NCBI GenBank assembly: GCA_965200045.1
Contig: OZ241330.1
Coordinates: forward strand, 1,240,001 to 1,304,000
Direction: 5' to 3'
From: Bin25 sp026709415
Lineage (GTDB): Bacteria > Bacteroidota > Bacteroidia > Flavobacteriales > Flavobacteriaceae
DNA length: 64,000 nucleotides
The notes beneath the pieces are model-generated. The model saw nothing but the letters and a program-made list of their open reading frames with translations, was not told the DNA's origin and ran no database searches. Made by a program: the position numbers and the translations under genes. The first letter of the stretch is position 1. Each line of letters begins with the position of its first letter. Of this stretch, positions 37,521-47,696 are shown piece by piece.

Positions 37521-39338
37521 CTATATGTTGGAAGGCTTGACTTCATTTTTCTCTATATAAACATAAAAGGCGCTAGAAAGCGCTCCATCTTCTAATTCTA
37601 ACCAAGCCAATAACTCTGTTTTTCCTTTTGGCACGGAAAGTTGAAAGTCTACAGATTTCTTTGAATTATCGACATCCATTGATATCTCTTGATTTCCAAT
37701 TTTTATAAATGCCTTTTTGAATTTCATGGCTTTTCCATTGATGCGATTGTTTTCTGTGGCAGTCGCTGGATATCCGTCCAAAACCTCAGATCCCAAAGCG
37801 AGTCCACTTTCCATTGGCCAACGTGATATCTTAAATAAGTAATTCCCTTCTTGAGCAAAATCAACTTGGAAAGGGGCTGGTTTGATTGGTTCTCCTCGTC
37901 TTATTCTCATCTGATTATAATGCGAAAAATAACCAACTGTTTTAATATCATGACAGGTTAATACATCTATAGGATTTACCCCTAATACTATGCTAGAATA
38001 TTTAGTTTCTTTAATAACGCTTTCCCACCAAGAATCGTAAAATGTATTCATTGCTACTAATCTTTTTGGGTGTTTATCCGCTATATTTTTTGATTGTCCA
38101 GGATCTTCACTTACATCATACAATTCTTTCCCATTGACCAACCTCCAGTGGCCTTGCATGACACAACTTTTCCTTCCTTTTTTTGGCCATGAGATTCGTT
38201 GGGTATCGGTAACCAAGTATCGATCCTTCGGTTTGGTTCCGCTTAATATGTAATCGCTTATATCTGTCCCATCCATCACTTTATCAGGCGTGTATTTTAA
38301 ACCTGTGAGGGAAACGATAGTAGGCAATATATCGACATGCGCTGTTAATTCATCGAGTGATTTTCCCGCTTCCAAATTTCTATTTGGCCATTGCATAATA
38401 AAAGGTACTCTATGACCTCCGTCATATACGCTGGCCTTGGTTCCGCGCATTCCTGCATTATAACCATGAACTTGTCTAGTTTTATTATTAACTCTATAAC
38501 CATGTGATGTTCCATTATCTGTAGTGAATATAACGATAGTATTATCCCTTAGATCTAAATCATCTAGCTTTTTTAATAACCTTGAGAAGTTATCATCTAT
38601 ATTGGTAATCATGCCATAAAACCGCTTTTGTGTTTCCAATAGTGTTTCCTCATCTTGATATAGATTATAATATTCAATTGGAACATTAAAAGGAGCGTGT
38701 GGTGCATTTAAACTAACATAACATAAAAAAGGATGGTCTTTTTTACTTTCAATAAACTTAATAGCTTCATCGAACCAGACATCAGTACAATAACCTTCGG
38801 TTTTTTCTGGAATGCCATTTCTAAAATAGGTATCGTCAAAATAATTGTTGTTCCAATAGTCTGGTGTTTGACCAACACCTCCACCTCCATGATAAAATGT
38901 TTCTTCAAAACCTCGATCCTGGGGAGTAAAAGGATGGTTGTCTCCTAAATGCCATTTGCCAAACATTCCTGTTTTATATCCGTTATTCTTAAATACATCG
39001 GCTAGTGTTACCTCTTCTTTATTTAAGATAGAAGCTCCCATGATGGTGTGCCATACACCATTTCTATTACCATTTCTACCAGTGAGTAACCCAGCTCTTG
39101 TGGGGGAACAAGTTGTACCAACATGGTAGTTAGTTAGACGAACGCCTTGTAATGCAAATTGATCGATGGTAGGAGTTTTAATAATAGGATTTCCTGTATG
39201 TCCCAAGTCTCCATAGCCTTGGTCATCAGTAATTACTAGTATCACATTGGGTAATTCTGATATTATTCTTCCTGTCGATTGTGTTTGAAAGAAAATAATT
39301 GTAAAGCATAAAATGGTGAAAAACAGCGATGTTCCCAT
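37521..39338 (-). CDS. Secreted sulfatase (family S1, Cys-type), 605 residues
   Basis: Hydrolyses sulfate esters on a polysaccharide. An N-terminal signal (LFFTILCFTIIFFQ) is followed by the S1 domain: VILVITDDQGYGDLG (about residues 32-46, two metal-binding Asp), CSPTRAGLLTG with Cys77 as the residue converted to formylglycine, and GKWHLGD near residue 127. An extra C-terminal domain of about 120 residues follows the sulfatase core. It belongs to the sulfatase/fucosidase cluster, all on the minus strand. It needs a formylglycine-generating enzyme encoded elsewhere. Which sulfate position it removes cannot be told from sequence. Confidence 0.94.
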   Translation of the reverse strand: MGTSLFFTILCFTIIFFQTQSTGRIISELPNVILVITDDQGYGDLGHTGNPIIKTPTIDQFALQGVRLTNYHVGTTCSPTRAGLLTGRNGNRNGVWHTIMGASILNKEEVTLADVFKNNGYKTGMFGKWHLGDNHPFTPQDRGFEETFYHGGGGVGQTPDYWNNNYFDDTYFRNGIPEKTEGYCTDVWFDEAIKFIESKKDHPFLCYVSLNAPHAPFNVPIEYYNLYQDEETLLETQKRFYGMITNIDDNFSRLLKKLDDLDLRDNTIVIFTTDNGTSHGYRVNNKTRQVHGYNAGMRGTKASVYDGGHRVPFIMQWPNRNLEAGKSLDELTAHVDILPTIVSLTGLKYTPDKVMDGTDISDYILSGTKPKDRYLVTDTQRISWPKKGRKSCVMQGHWRLVNGKELYDVSEDPGQSKNIADKHPKRLVAMNTFYDSWWESVIKETKYSSIVLGVNPIDVLTCHDIKTVGYFSHYNQMRIRRGEPIKPAPFQVDFAQEGNYLFKISRWPMESGLALGSEVLDGYPATATENNRINGKAMKFKKAFIKIGNQEISMDVDNSKKSVDFQLSVPKGKTELLAWLELEDGALSSAFYVYIEKNEVKPSNI

Positions 39339-39505
39339 GGGTTTATTTTTATAGTGATTTTTATGGGTTGTTCCTATTGTTGGCTTCTTATCAACTCAAT
39401 ATTTTAAATCATAAGTTTATAAAACCGTAGGCAAGGTGTATTTTTTGATAAAACTAGTTTTTATATTCACTAATCCATAATAAATGGAAGAGCTTAAATA
39501 TCAAA

Positions 39506-41077
39506 TCATTCAATGAAAAGCTCATTTTGTCGGATTTTTTCAAGATGTAATTTCATAGATTTGACCAATCCAATATTTTGGTCAGCTACATTGATTTTTT
39601 GTGCAATATCATTTTTTAAATCAAAAAGTTGAACTGAATCAGTGGTTGCGTGGTACCCAAATTTAGTCTCAATCCACTTGGGTGGTTTTGTATGATACCC
39701 TGAATTATGATTTATAAATAGCCATCTTCCCTTTCTTAACGCATATCTCTCTTTCCGAGTATTTTGTACAGTAGCCGGTCTTATATTTTTTGAAACTTTA
39801 TTACCTAGCCAAAGCCCTGAGAAATCATAACTGTCATGGGCTAATCCTTTTGGGAGTTCTATATCAATTAAATGGGCCAAAGTGCTTAAAATATCGACTT
39901 GACTAAATACTTCATCGCTAATGCTTCTTGGTTTAATTTTTTTTGGCCAACGAACTATAAAGGGGACATGATGCCCTCCTTCATAAATATCTCGTTTTAA
40001 TCCCCTAAATGGAGCTGAACTATGATGGTTAAAATTTTTTATTCTTTTATAAGCGTATTTTTCAGGACCGTTATCAGAAGAAAAGATTACGATGGTATTC
40101 CTAGATGCTCCTATCTCTTCCAAAGCATTTAAGATTTCACCAACACACCAATCTGTTTGATAAACAAAATCACCATACGGTCCAGCCTTGGACTTTCCAT
40201 GAAATTCTTTATTAGGGACAATCGGTGCGTGTGGAGATGGAAAGGCCATATAAAGAAAAAAGGGTTTAGACTTGTGTTTCTGTTTTTTTACGTATGATAC
40301 CGCCTTTTCTGTCAGAGTGGGTAATACGTTATAAAAATCCCAATTCTCGATGGCAGGTCCTGGCCTTGGATGCCAAGTACCTTCTAGTGCCACACCCAAT
40401 CCGGATTGGCTTGTTAAGGTAGTCGTAGGTGCTATTAAAACTTTATCATTTTCTATCCAAGCATAAGGTGGAAAGTTAATTGTTCCATCTCCAAAATAGT
40501 AATCAAATCCTATAGAACATGGTCCACCTGGAATTGATCTAGACCAATCGTAGGCCTGTGATGGCCAAATTTCGATGTTTTTTTCAAATAATGGAACTGT
40601 TTCTTTGGTCTTGAATTCGGGTTTACGTATAGCATCCCAATCCCAGCCCAGATGCCATTTACCTATAGCTGCGGTACTATATCCGTTGGCTTTTAAAATC
40701 CTTGGGAGGGTTTGTTGATTTGATCGAAACACCGAAGGTCCCATTGATTTAACAAAGGCATGAAAATCACGCCAATGATACCGACCTGTTAATAGAGCGT
40801 ATCTGCTGGGTGAGCAGATGCCTGATGAGCTATGTGCATCCGTCATTAGCAACCCTTCATTAGCGAGCTTATCAAGATTGGGGGTCGGTATTTTTGACTT
40901 TGGATTTTGTATCCCTAAATCACCATAGCCCATATCATCTGCATATAAAATAATTATGTTTGGGTATGGTTTAGATGAACGTGGCTTTTTATGGGATGAA
41001 AGAAATAGACAGTATACTAAAAAATAAAGAATATACCGTCCCCTAATTTTGGCAGTCCCTATCCGTTTCATAATCAT
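39506..41077 (-). CDS. Secreted sulfatase (family S1, Cys-type), 523 residues
   Basis: Second S1 sulfatase of the cluster. After an N-terminal hydrophobic leader (YILYFLVYCLFLSS) it has IIILYADDMGYGDLG (about residues 41-55), ICSPSRYALLTG with Cys88 as the formylglycine precursor, and GKWHLGWDWD near residue 137. It resembles arylsulfatase A/cerebroside-sulfatase types and is distinct from both neighbours, so the three probably remove different sulfates from one polymer. The gap to the downstream sulfatase is 167 bases, so co-transcription is possible. Intact. Confidence 0.94.
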   Translation of the reverse strand: MIMKRIGTAKIRGRYILYFLVYCLFLSSHKKPRSSKPYPNIIILYADDMGYGDLGIQNPKSKIPTPNLDKLANEGLLMTDAHSSSGICSPSRYALLTGRYHWRDFHAFVKSMGPSVFRSNQQTLPRILKANGYSTAAIGKWHLGWDWDAIRKPEFKTKETVPLFEKNIEIWPSQAYDWSRSIPGGPCSIGFDYYFGDGTINFPPYAWIENDKVLIAPTTTLTSQSGLGVALEGTWHPRPGPAIENWDFYNVLPTLTEKAVSYVKKQKHKSKPFFLYMAFPSPHAPIVPNKEFHGKSKAGPYGDFVYQTDWCVGEILNALEEIGASRNTIVIFSSDNGPEKYAYKRIKNFNHHSSAPFRGLKRDIYEGGHHVPFIVRWPKKIKPRSISDEVFSQVDILSTLAHLIDIELPKGLAHDSYDFSGLWLGNKVSKNIRPATVQNTRKERYALRKGRWLFINHNSGYHTKPPKWIETKFGYHATTDSVQLFDLKNDIAQKINVADQNIGLVKSMKLHLEKIRQNELFIE

Positions 41078-42083
41078 TTTAAGTTTTTAATAGACAACCA
41101 ATTTTCTCAAGCTACATCTTTATCATTCTGCTTATCCACGCTAGTAGTTTATTTCAAAAGTTCTTTTATTTGGTTCCACCACTTTTATTGGGTAGGGCTA
41201 ATTTTACTTGAACGAACCATATGATGTAGGACTATATTCTCAGTAAAATCTCCTAAGGGTATAGCAAACCGGCCAACACTGAGTTGTGGACAAAGTATTG
41301 AATCAACCAAATAAAAATCTGATTCCTTTTTATGTTTCTGGTTTGTATGACAATTAGTATGGGATTACAAATATAATGATTGTTCATCCTCTTCACTTCG
41401 GAGAGCTCAATTAGACCATCATACTGCTGAAGTCTAACTTCATTTAGGCATTGACTATACGATAGAACTAATCAATGATAATGAGCTACCAAACGTTGTG
41501 GAATTATCTATTACTTGTGTTGGGATTGTCTTATGCTTATCCTAAAATGGGTTAAGAGGCCATCTTTCATGATTATTGTAAAAAGGCTGCTTGCCCTCAT
41601 TGAGTTATTTTTCGGAGCCAACACACTATTCATGGTTTTGTATCTCGTGTCCGTTGTTATGATATTAAGGTCAAAAGCATTTAGTACCGTTGGCAGAGAT
41701 TTACACTATTTCACTATTGATTTTGAGCTTTGGGTGATAAAAGTGCTTCAAGCCAAGCTCATGCATCTAGAATAACTATGTGGCTTCGTTGTGTGTCCAT
41801 ACCATATAGTTGGATTATCCATAGCTATTGCGGCTTGAAGATTAGCCAAACTTTCTCTTGACAAGTTATATCACTGAAGCATCGATGAAAAAGTCTGTCA
41901 AGGATGATATCATTATTCTACGGAACTTTGTCAGAAATAACACTTTTTGGGAATCCAAAAATTTAAAAAAGATTAACCATTCAGAAAGCCACTAGTACTC
42001 CGTTATTGAATTTTTTATCGATTTCCATTGCTTGTCATTTTTGAACTTTTCGTTTTGCAGTTAATCTTTATTCGTTTAACCTC
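41078..42083. other. Long non-coding stretch upstream of an IS3 remnant
   Basis: About 1 kb without a credible gene. A short plus-strand frame at 41515-41775 has no recognisable features. The region may contain promoters for the sulfatase genes and debris of insertion sequences, but I can assign nothing firmly. Confidence 0.45.
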
Positions 42084-42530
42084 ATGATTTCTTTGTATAT
42101 TACCACATTAAATCCATATTTACATAAGAGGAATAGCGATTCAAGAGTCCAATCAAATACTACCAATATTTTTGTTTTGGGAAGACGGCTTTCCCGCTGT
42201 GCCATCATCGATCGATACCGTGGTTTTGTCATCGGCTTTGATGTTTCCAATACCATGCCGGTGGACTGGTGTTCGGAAGTTTTCTATAAAGCCATGGAAC
42301 GTTATGGTTGTCCCCTAATATGGAATACCAATCGGGGGATTCAATGGACTTCCAAGCAATATACTAGCCCCATCAGTCGTTTTTCTTTGAGTTCAGTATG
42401 GAGGGTAAAGCAAGAGCGACGGGCCATGCCTTTATCGAACGATGATGGCATTGGATGAAACAAGAGTGCACTCCTACCGAACCCTCTGATGATGCTTTGT
42501 AGTACGACAATAAATTAGAAACATAGTTTT
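42084..42530 (+). pseudogene. IS3-family transposase remnant (integrase core)
   Basis: A broken frame preserves the rve core: AIIDRYRGFVIGFDVSNTM, DWCSEVFYKAMERYG, then IWNTNRGIQWTSKQYTS, matching the Asp-containing strands of IS3 transposases. The second Asp of the usual SDQGSQ is replaced by N-R-G, and the end is degenerate. It is a different lineage from the IS51-type debris at 24.6 and 45 kb. Confidence 0.75.
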
Positions 42531-42838
42531 GGTTTTATAACTATTGAGAGACCACATCAAGGCATCTAATACCAAACGCTAGTCAATCTTTACCAAGCAA
42601 TCAATAAAACATAAATCATCATGCACCATCGAAAAAGTCAAAAAAAACCAGCGTTCATTCTAAATTGGAATGGGGCTTTTTCAAGCCCAAATTCGAAATA
42701 AAAACAAGCGTTATAGATCATTTAAATTTGGTCAGCAATGTCCTAACAATGGGGGCATTTCACTCATCCACACAAATTGTCAAAGAACCATAATTTTTAA
42801 TTAATCAACTTGTCAATGGAATAACCCAATATGTTAGA

Positions 42839-44257
42839 TTATTGGTGTTTAAACTTCATCTCTTCTCTTTCTTTCGAAAAGCACTCCTTGGAGGGTTCCT
42901 TAGGCAACGTCATTTCGAAAGCGATTAGTTTTGCAAGCAAAGAACTTACTTTTTCTGGGTATTGATCTGATAAATCTTTTTGTTCTGCCCAATCCGAATG
43001 AATATGATATAACTCCGTTTGACCTGTTTTATGGTTTGTAAGAAGCTTCCAATTATCTTCTTGAATGGCAGCTCCAGGCCAAAAATTAGGTTTGTTCGAT
43101 TTAGCTTTTAGCCATTGCCAATAAATAGGTTTCTGCCTTATAAATTCTTCACCTTTAAGCGCTCTTATAATATTTACTCCATCTAGTTGATAATCTTTTG
43201 GTAATGGAGCGTTTGCTATACTTAAAAACGTTGGTAATAAGTCGACGGTGGCTAATTCAGTCTTCTTGTCAACGACACCTGCAGGGATTGTTTTTGGCCA
43301 TCTTACAATAAAAGGTACACGAACTCCTCCTGCGAATAAAGAACGTTTTTCACCTTTTAATCCATCGGTTTCTCCGACTGAATAGTAGGTGCCAAGCCCC
43401 GGTCCTGTAGAGTTATCATCTAGTCTTTTCCTAGTTCCCGTTGTTTCTGGGCCATTGTCTGAGGAAAACAAGATGAGGGTATTATTATCAATACCTAATT
43501 CCTTTAAAGTTGTGAATAGATCTCCAATTCTGGCATCATATTCAGCAACCACAGAAGCATAAACCTGTTCTTGCTCATCCAAATAAGCAAACTGATTCAT
43601 ATATTTCTTTTTTGGATAATGAGGTGTATGAGTAGCATGCAGCCATGCATTAATAAAAAAGGGGGTATTTTTATTTCGTTTCACAAAATCAATTGTTTTG
43701 TATATTGTAGAATCCGCATGCATTTGAATTAGATTACTTGATAAATTAAATGCTCCATACTCATCGTATCCATAACTGAAAGGTGAGGGAGCATCGTTCA
43801 CATGGGTGTTGGATAAATGCCATTTACCAAAATGGGCTGTTTTATACCCAGCGTCTTTAAGCATTCTAGGTAATGATGGTGCTTTGGGGTCTAACCAATC
43901 AGGCATGCCTCTTTTTATGTGGGATTCCACAGATGCAAAATGTCCATGTACACTGTGTCTAGCAGGATATTGTCCCGTGATAACAGCTACTCTACTTGGC
44001 GAACATACGGGACTGACAACTGAAAAATTTTGAAAATCCATCCCTTCAGCAGCCATTCTATCTAAATTAGGAGTTTTACAAAATCTACTTCCATGAATTC
44101 CTAAGTCACCATACCCCCAATCGTCTGCAAAAATAAAAATGATGTTTGGCCTTGTCTCTGAATCAGAAATAGGTTTTAAACCACTTTTGTTTGATTTACA
44201 AGCAGCAATAGCTAACAATACTAAAACCGATATTAATTTCGTCTTGGTGGTGTTCAT
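42839..44257 (-). CDS. Lipoprotein sulfatase (family S1, Cys-type), 472 residues
   Basis: Third S1 sulfatase. A lipoprotein leader ends LLAIAAC with Cys20 as the lipidated residue, so the enzyme is anchored to the outer or inner membrane. The sulfatase core has IIFIFADDWGYGDLG (about residues 39-53), PVCSPSRVAVITG with Cys85 as the formylglycine precursor, and FGKWHLSNTH near residue 142. It is separated from the other two by 1.8 kb containing an IS3 remnant, so the cluster has been disturbed by insertion. Substrate sulfate position unknown. Intact. Confidence 0.94.
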   Translation of the reverse strand: MNTTKTKLISVLVLLAIAACKSNKSGLKPISDSETRPNIIFIFADDWGYGDLGIHGSRFCKTPNLDRMAAEGMDFQNFSVVSPVCSPSRVAVITGQYPARHSVHGHFASVESHIKRGMPDWLDPKAPSLPRMLKDAGYKTAHFGKWHLSNTHVNDAPSPFSYGYDEYGAFNLSSNLIQMHADSTIYKTIDFVKRNKNTPFFINAWLHATHTPHYPKKKYMNQFAYLDEQEQVYASVVAEYDARIGDLFTTLKELGIDNNTLILFSSDNGPETTGTRKRLDDNSTGPGLGTYYSVGETDGLKGEKRSLFAGGVRVPFIVRWPKTIPAGVVDKKTELATVDLLPTFLSIANAPLPKDYQLDGVNIIRALKGEEFIRQKPIYWQWLKAKSNKPNFWPGAAIQEDNWKLLTNHKTGQTELYHIHSDWAEQKDLSDQYPEKVSSLLAKLIAFEMTLPKEPSKECFSKEREEMKFKHQ

Positions 44258-44519
44258 TTAATGGATGTTTGATAATTAAAACATAATAATTTAAATCATT
44301 CCGTGATATGTCAAGTAAATTGGAATACTTTATGAATAATATTTGGAACCTTTGAATAAGGAAAGATAAAAAAAATCAAGAGCTATTGGAAGGTTGCCCC
44401 AAAATAAGAGCATTCTAAATAGAGTTTAATGAACTATTTTAATTTAAAATGCAATGATGAAACCCATGAAAAAAGTAAATTTTCAGAATCACAGATCATC
44501 AAGATTTCATTCCTCTAGC

Positions 44520-45307
44520 AAGAGGGCCAGTGTATCTAGCAGACCTATCCAGTGATTGCATGGCCTTGATCGGTGGATGACGATTGATTCAAAACGCCTT
44601 AGATTAACGATCATCTCCTCGGGCTTGTTAAAAGCCATAGCCCAAGAACATCCCCCGATGGATTTCGGAAGATGTTTTATCGACTTGGTTGGATGATCAA
44701 AGCAACATACAACACCAACGGATTCATCGTTGGGTGGTGTCTCTGGGATGGCATTGATGGCAGAATCCCCAATGATTGAAGCCATTCCAGGTACTTCTTG
44801 TGGATGGTCATAGCACTTTGGTGTGCCGATGTCATGCATGACCTGCTGTCCTCAAGAAGGAGCTTTCGACCATTTCATGGAATGGATGATGATCGAGAGG
44901 TATTATGGTATGATGTATTGAAATCCGTTAAACTCGAAACGAGTGGTCCAAACATTCGATGGCTTGATGGCATAGCGAGGAAAGTCTTAGGCCATACGGT
45001 TGGATCTTGGCTTTAGTTTATCGCTCATCACTTCAAAGATTGGGCTAAAGAAAAAGGTATTATTGATGATATCTTACCCAGCAAGCCCACAGTGAATCCT
45101 TTGATGGAACGGTACCATGGTTCGGTGCGTAAAGAGGTATTGGGGGCCTATCTTATTTGGATCTTTAGAGGCGACTATAGAAATCACAAGGCCATGATGA
45201 TGGCTGTATCATCACCAACGTCTGTAGGCGAGTCTGAACAATCGCCTCCCCCCAATAACATTTCTGAGTTAGCATGGGACAGTGAGATATCACACGATGA
45301 ATTATAG
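44520..45307 (+). pseudogene. IS3-family (IS51/IS407-type) transposase remnant
   Basis: Three frames carry pieces of one transposase. They are FRKMFYRLGWMIKATYN (helper domain), then VMHDLLSSRRSFRPFHGMDD with DREVLWYDV (first Asp strand), then PTVNPLMERYHGSVRKEVLGAYL (the region of the last Glu). Several frameshifts and stops separate them. The same transposase type left the fragment at 24.6 kb. The downstream tRNA-Phe gene lies 70 bases away. Confidence 0.75.
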
Positions 45308-45376
45308 ATTACAAACAAAAAACTATATTCTTAGAGAGATTCAATTTAGGAGAATAGCACAGTATAATATCTGTTG

Positions 45377-45449
<73 letters not shown>

Positions 45450-45465
45450 TCCATTAAAAGGCGTG

Positions 45466-45473
45466 CAAAATTA
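45466..45473 (-). promoter_or_regulatory. -7 box (TAATTTTG) of tRNA-Phe
   Basis: On the minus strand TAATTTTG fits TAnnTTTG, with TTTTG 17 bases further upstream. The box ends 16 bases before the mature 5' end of tRNA-Phe. The C9 tract at 45499-45507 lies just beyond the -33 region. Confidence 0.55.
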
Positions 45474-45498
45474 GAATAAATATCTACACTCAAAATAA

Positions 45499-45507
45499 CC
45501 CCCCCCC
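45499..45507. repeat. C9/G9 homopolymer in the tRNA-Phe/coaX intergenic region
   Basis: Nine C on the plus strand in otherwise AT-rich DNA, between the divergent tRNA-Phe promoter and the coaX start. Slippage here would change spacing in a promoter region; any effect is inferred. Confidence 0.8.
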
Positions 45508-45634
45508 ACTTTCATATGGTATGATTTTCAAATCATTTAGATTTTACAGATTAATACCTCGAAAATCATACTTGTAAATAAATTTGTTGATTGAATAAAA
45601 AAATGGGGGTTACCAATAAAAATATAATGGATTG

Positions 45635-46372
45635 ATGAAGGAGTCGAAACTAATTTTTGATTCAGGAAATTCATTAATCAAAGTTTATGTATTTGAAAAG
45701 GAAAAAATTATTTTTCAAAAGACCTTTAAAAAAGAAAATTTTAATCAAGAATTATTAGACTTAAAAAAGCGATTTCCTTCTATCAGAAAGGGTATTATTT
45801 CGGATGTGTCAGGAATAAGCATAAAAAATGAGATAGAACAACATTGGAATAATGCTTGGTTTTTGAACTGTCATAAGAAACTCAAATTACCGTTTACCAC
45901 CAAATATACGACGTTGGATACCTTAGGTTCAGATCGTATCGCTTTAATATCGGGAGCGATACTAGAAAACAAAAATGCAACCAAACTCATTTTGGATTTG
46001 GGGAGTTGTATAACCTATGATATTGTGGATGATCAGAACGTACACCAAGGTGGTGCCATTTCTCCGGGATATCAAATGCGATATCAGATATTGAAAAATC
46101 AAACCGGTCAATTACCACATTTGAAAGTCCAATATCCTGAAAATTTATGGGGGAAAACCACCAACCAAAGCATACACTCGGGTATCCACTTTGGAATCCA
46201 ACATGAAATCACTCATCGTATTGAAAAAGCTAAAACCCAATTCCGACCTCTAAAGATTATTGGAACTGGGGGCCATATCCATCGGATAGACAAGTTTATT
46301 AAAAATAAGATATTTGTAAACCCTTTATTAATGGCACAAGGACTCAATCACTTATTAGAATTAAACAGCTAA
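45635..46372 (+). CDS. coaX: Type III pantothenate kinase
   Basis: Phosphorylates pantothenate, the first committed step of coenzyme A synthesis. A 245-residue ASKHA-fold protein with FDSGNSLIKV (phosphate loop, about residues 8-17), TLGSDRIALISGA (about 92-104), LILDLGSCITYD (adenosine side, about 114-125) and GGAISPGYQMR (about 134-144). ATG at 45635 is preferred to an adjacent TTG. It is the first gene of a compact plus-strand group with an outer-membrane protein, a TPR protein, lptC and the CNNM gene, a common Bacteroidota order. Confidence 0.95.
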   Translation: MKESKLIFDSGNSLIKVYVFEKEKIIFQKTFKKENFNQELLDLKKRFPSIRKGIISDVSGISIKNEIEQHWNNAWFLNCHKKLKLPFTTKYTTLDTLGSDRIALISGAILENKNATKLILDLGSCITYDIVDDQNVHQGGAISPGYQMRYQILKNQTGQLPHLKVQYPENLWGKTTNQSIHSGIHFGIQHEITHRIEKAKTQFRPLKIIGTGGHIHRIDKFIKNKIFVNPLLMAQGLNHLLELNS

Positions 46373-47685
46373 AAACTCATATTTGGATTTTTCTATTGGT
46401 GGTTCTTGTTGGAATGGAATCATCAATTTCCCAAACAGGAACGGTGTCTCCTTATTCTTTCGCCGGACTAGGGGAACAAAATTTTAGAGGGACCCAGGTG
46501 ACTCGATTTATGGGTGGTTTAGATGTCTATAGTGATTCCATTCATGTGAATTTGAATAATCCAGCGGCTTACGGAAAACTTAAATTCACAACCTATTCAC
46601 TAGGAATAAATTATAATACTAACCTTCTATCCAGTGGCGATGATAACACAACCCTCAATGGGGCCAGTATCGATTATTTGTCCATTGGAATTCCAACAAA
46701 ACGATTTGGATTTGGTTTTGGGATTATTCCATTAACTTCGGTTGGGTATGAAATTGCAAGTTTGGAAGAATCAGAAAATGGAAAATTTGATAATCAATTT
46801 GAAGGCAGTGGCGGTGTGAACCAAGTATTTTTTTCTGTAGGCCTTCCAATATTCAGAGAATTTCGAATAGGGGCTACAGGATTTTATAATTTTGGGAGTA
46901 TCGATTATTCACGTTCTCTATTCATTGAAGGAGTAGACATCGCTAGTTATTCCAATGAAAGTTCTAAAATAAATGGTTGGAGTTACCAATTCACATCAGA
47001 ATTTGATATCGCACTATTTGAACAAATTAATTTAAGTGGATTGTTTAGTTTTCAACCTCAAGCTAATTTAAACTCTGAGAATCGAAGGGTTTATTACACC
47101 AGCAAGTATGATTGGGAATCTTATTGGACGAATTTAATCTCTGAAAATCGAAGAGTTTATCAGCGGGAAAGGTCGGTTGAAGACTTTAACGAATTTGATT
47201 TAGGTAACCAAAATCTTGATAAAACGGAAAAAATTTTACCCCAAACTTTTAAAATCGGTATTGGATTAGGACAAAAGCAAAAATGGTTTGTAGGTACTCA
47301 AGTGAATTTGTTGAATTTTGATAATTTTAAATCTGAATTTCCAATGCGTGATAATGTGACTTATCAAGATGCGAGACAGTGGATAATTGGTGGGTTTTAT
47401 ATTCCGGATTATTCCTCCTTGACGAGTTATTTTAGTCGTATTGTTTATCGTTTGGGATTTCGAACCGAAAATTTAGGTGTCCTCATTGATGGCCAATCGT
47501 TGAGATTGAATGTTATCTCTTTCGGTTTTGGATTACCAGTTCAAGGGCTTTCGAATGCCAATATAGGTTTGGAAATTGGAAGTAGTGGTAAAAATCAAAA
47601 TGGATTGGTGGCTCATTCAAGCGTGGCCCTAAGAGTTGGTCTGTCTTTAAATGACTTATGGTTTATCAAAAGAAAGTATAATTAA
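46360..47685 (+). CDS. Outer-membrane beta-barrel protein (OmpP1/FadL-like), probable ATT start
   Basis: A transmembrane beta-barrel of about 440 residues with many alternating strands, Gly/Asn/Phe-rich, ending in the aromatic-type C-terminus common in barrels. It starts near YSFAGLGEQNFRGTQ after the signal peptide. From TTG 46396 only a fragment of a signal peptide is made. The frame upstream supplies the missing basic start and hydrophobic core (IKQLKTHIWIFLLVVLVG), and its only start-like codon is ATT at 46360, inside the end of coaX. It is placed between coaX and a TPR gene as in related genomes, where it is annotated as a putative outer-membrane protein. Function unknown. Confidence 0.8.
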   Translation: MKQLKTHIWIFLLVVLVGMESSISQTGTVSPYSFAGLGEQNFRGTQVTRFMGGLDVYSDSIHVNLNNPAAYGKLKFTTYSLGINYNTNLLSSGDDNTTLNGASIDYLSIGIPTKRFGFGFGIIPLTSVGYEIASLEESENGKFDNQFEGSGGVNQVFFSVGLPIFREFRIGATGFYNFGSIDYSRSLFIEGVDIASYSNESSKINGWSYQFTSEFDIALFEQINLSGLFSFQPQANLNSENRRVYYTSKYDWESYWTNLISENRRVYQRERSVEDFNEFDLGNQNLDKTEKILPQTFKIGIGLGQKQKWFVGTQVNLLNFDNFKSEFPMRDNVTYQDARQWIIGGFYIPDYSSLTSYFSRIVYRLGFRTENLGVLIDGQSLRLNVISFGFGLPVQGLSNANIGLEIGSSGKNQNGLVAHSSVALRVGLSLNDLWFIKRKYN

Positions 47686-47696
47686 TTTCATTAAGT

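Noticed and set aside
41515..41775. 86-codon hydrophobic frame in the gap upstream of the second sulfatase
   Set aside because: No start signal, no recognisable family and flanked by non-coding debris; likely chance.
44507..44839. 110-codon minus-strand frame
   Set aside because: It is antisense to the IS3-type transposase remnant, which is recognisable on the plus strand.
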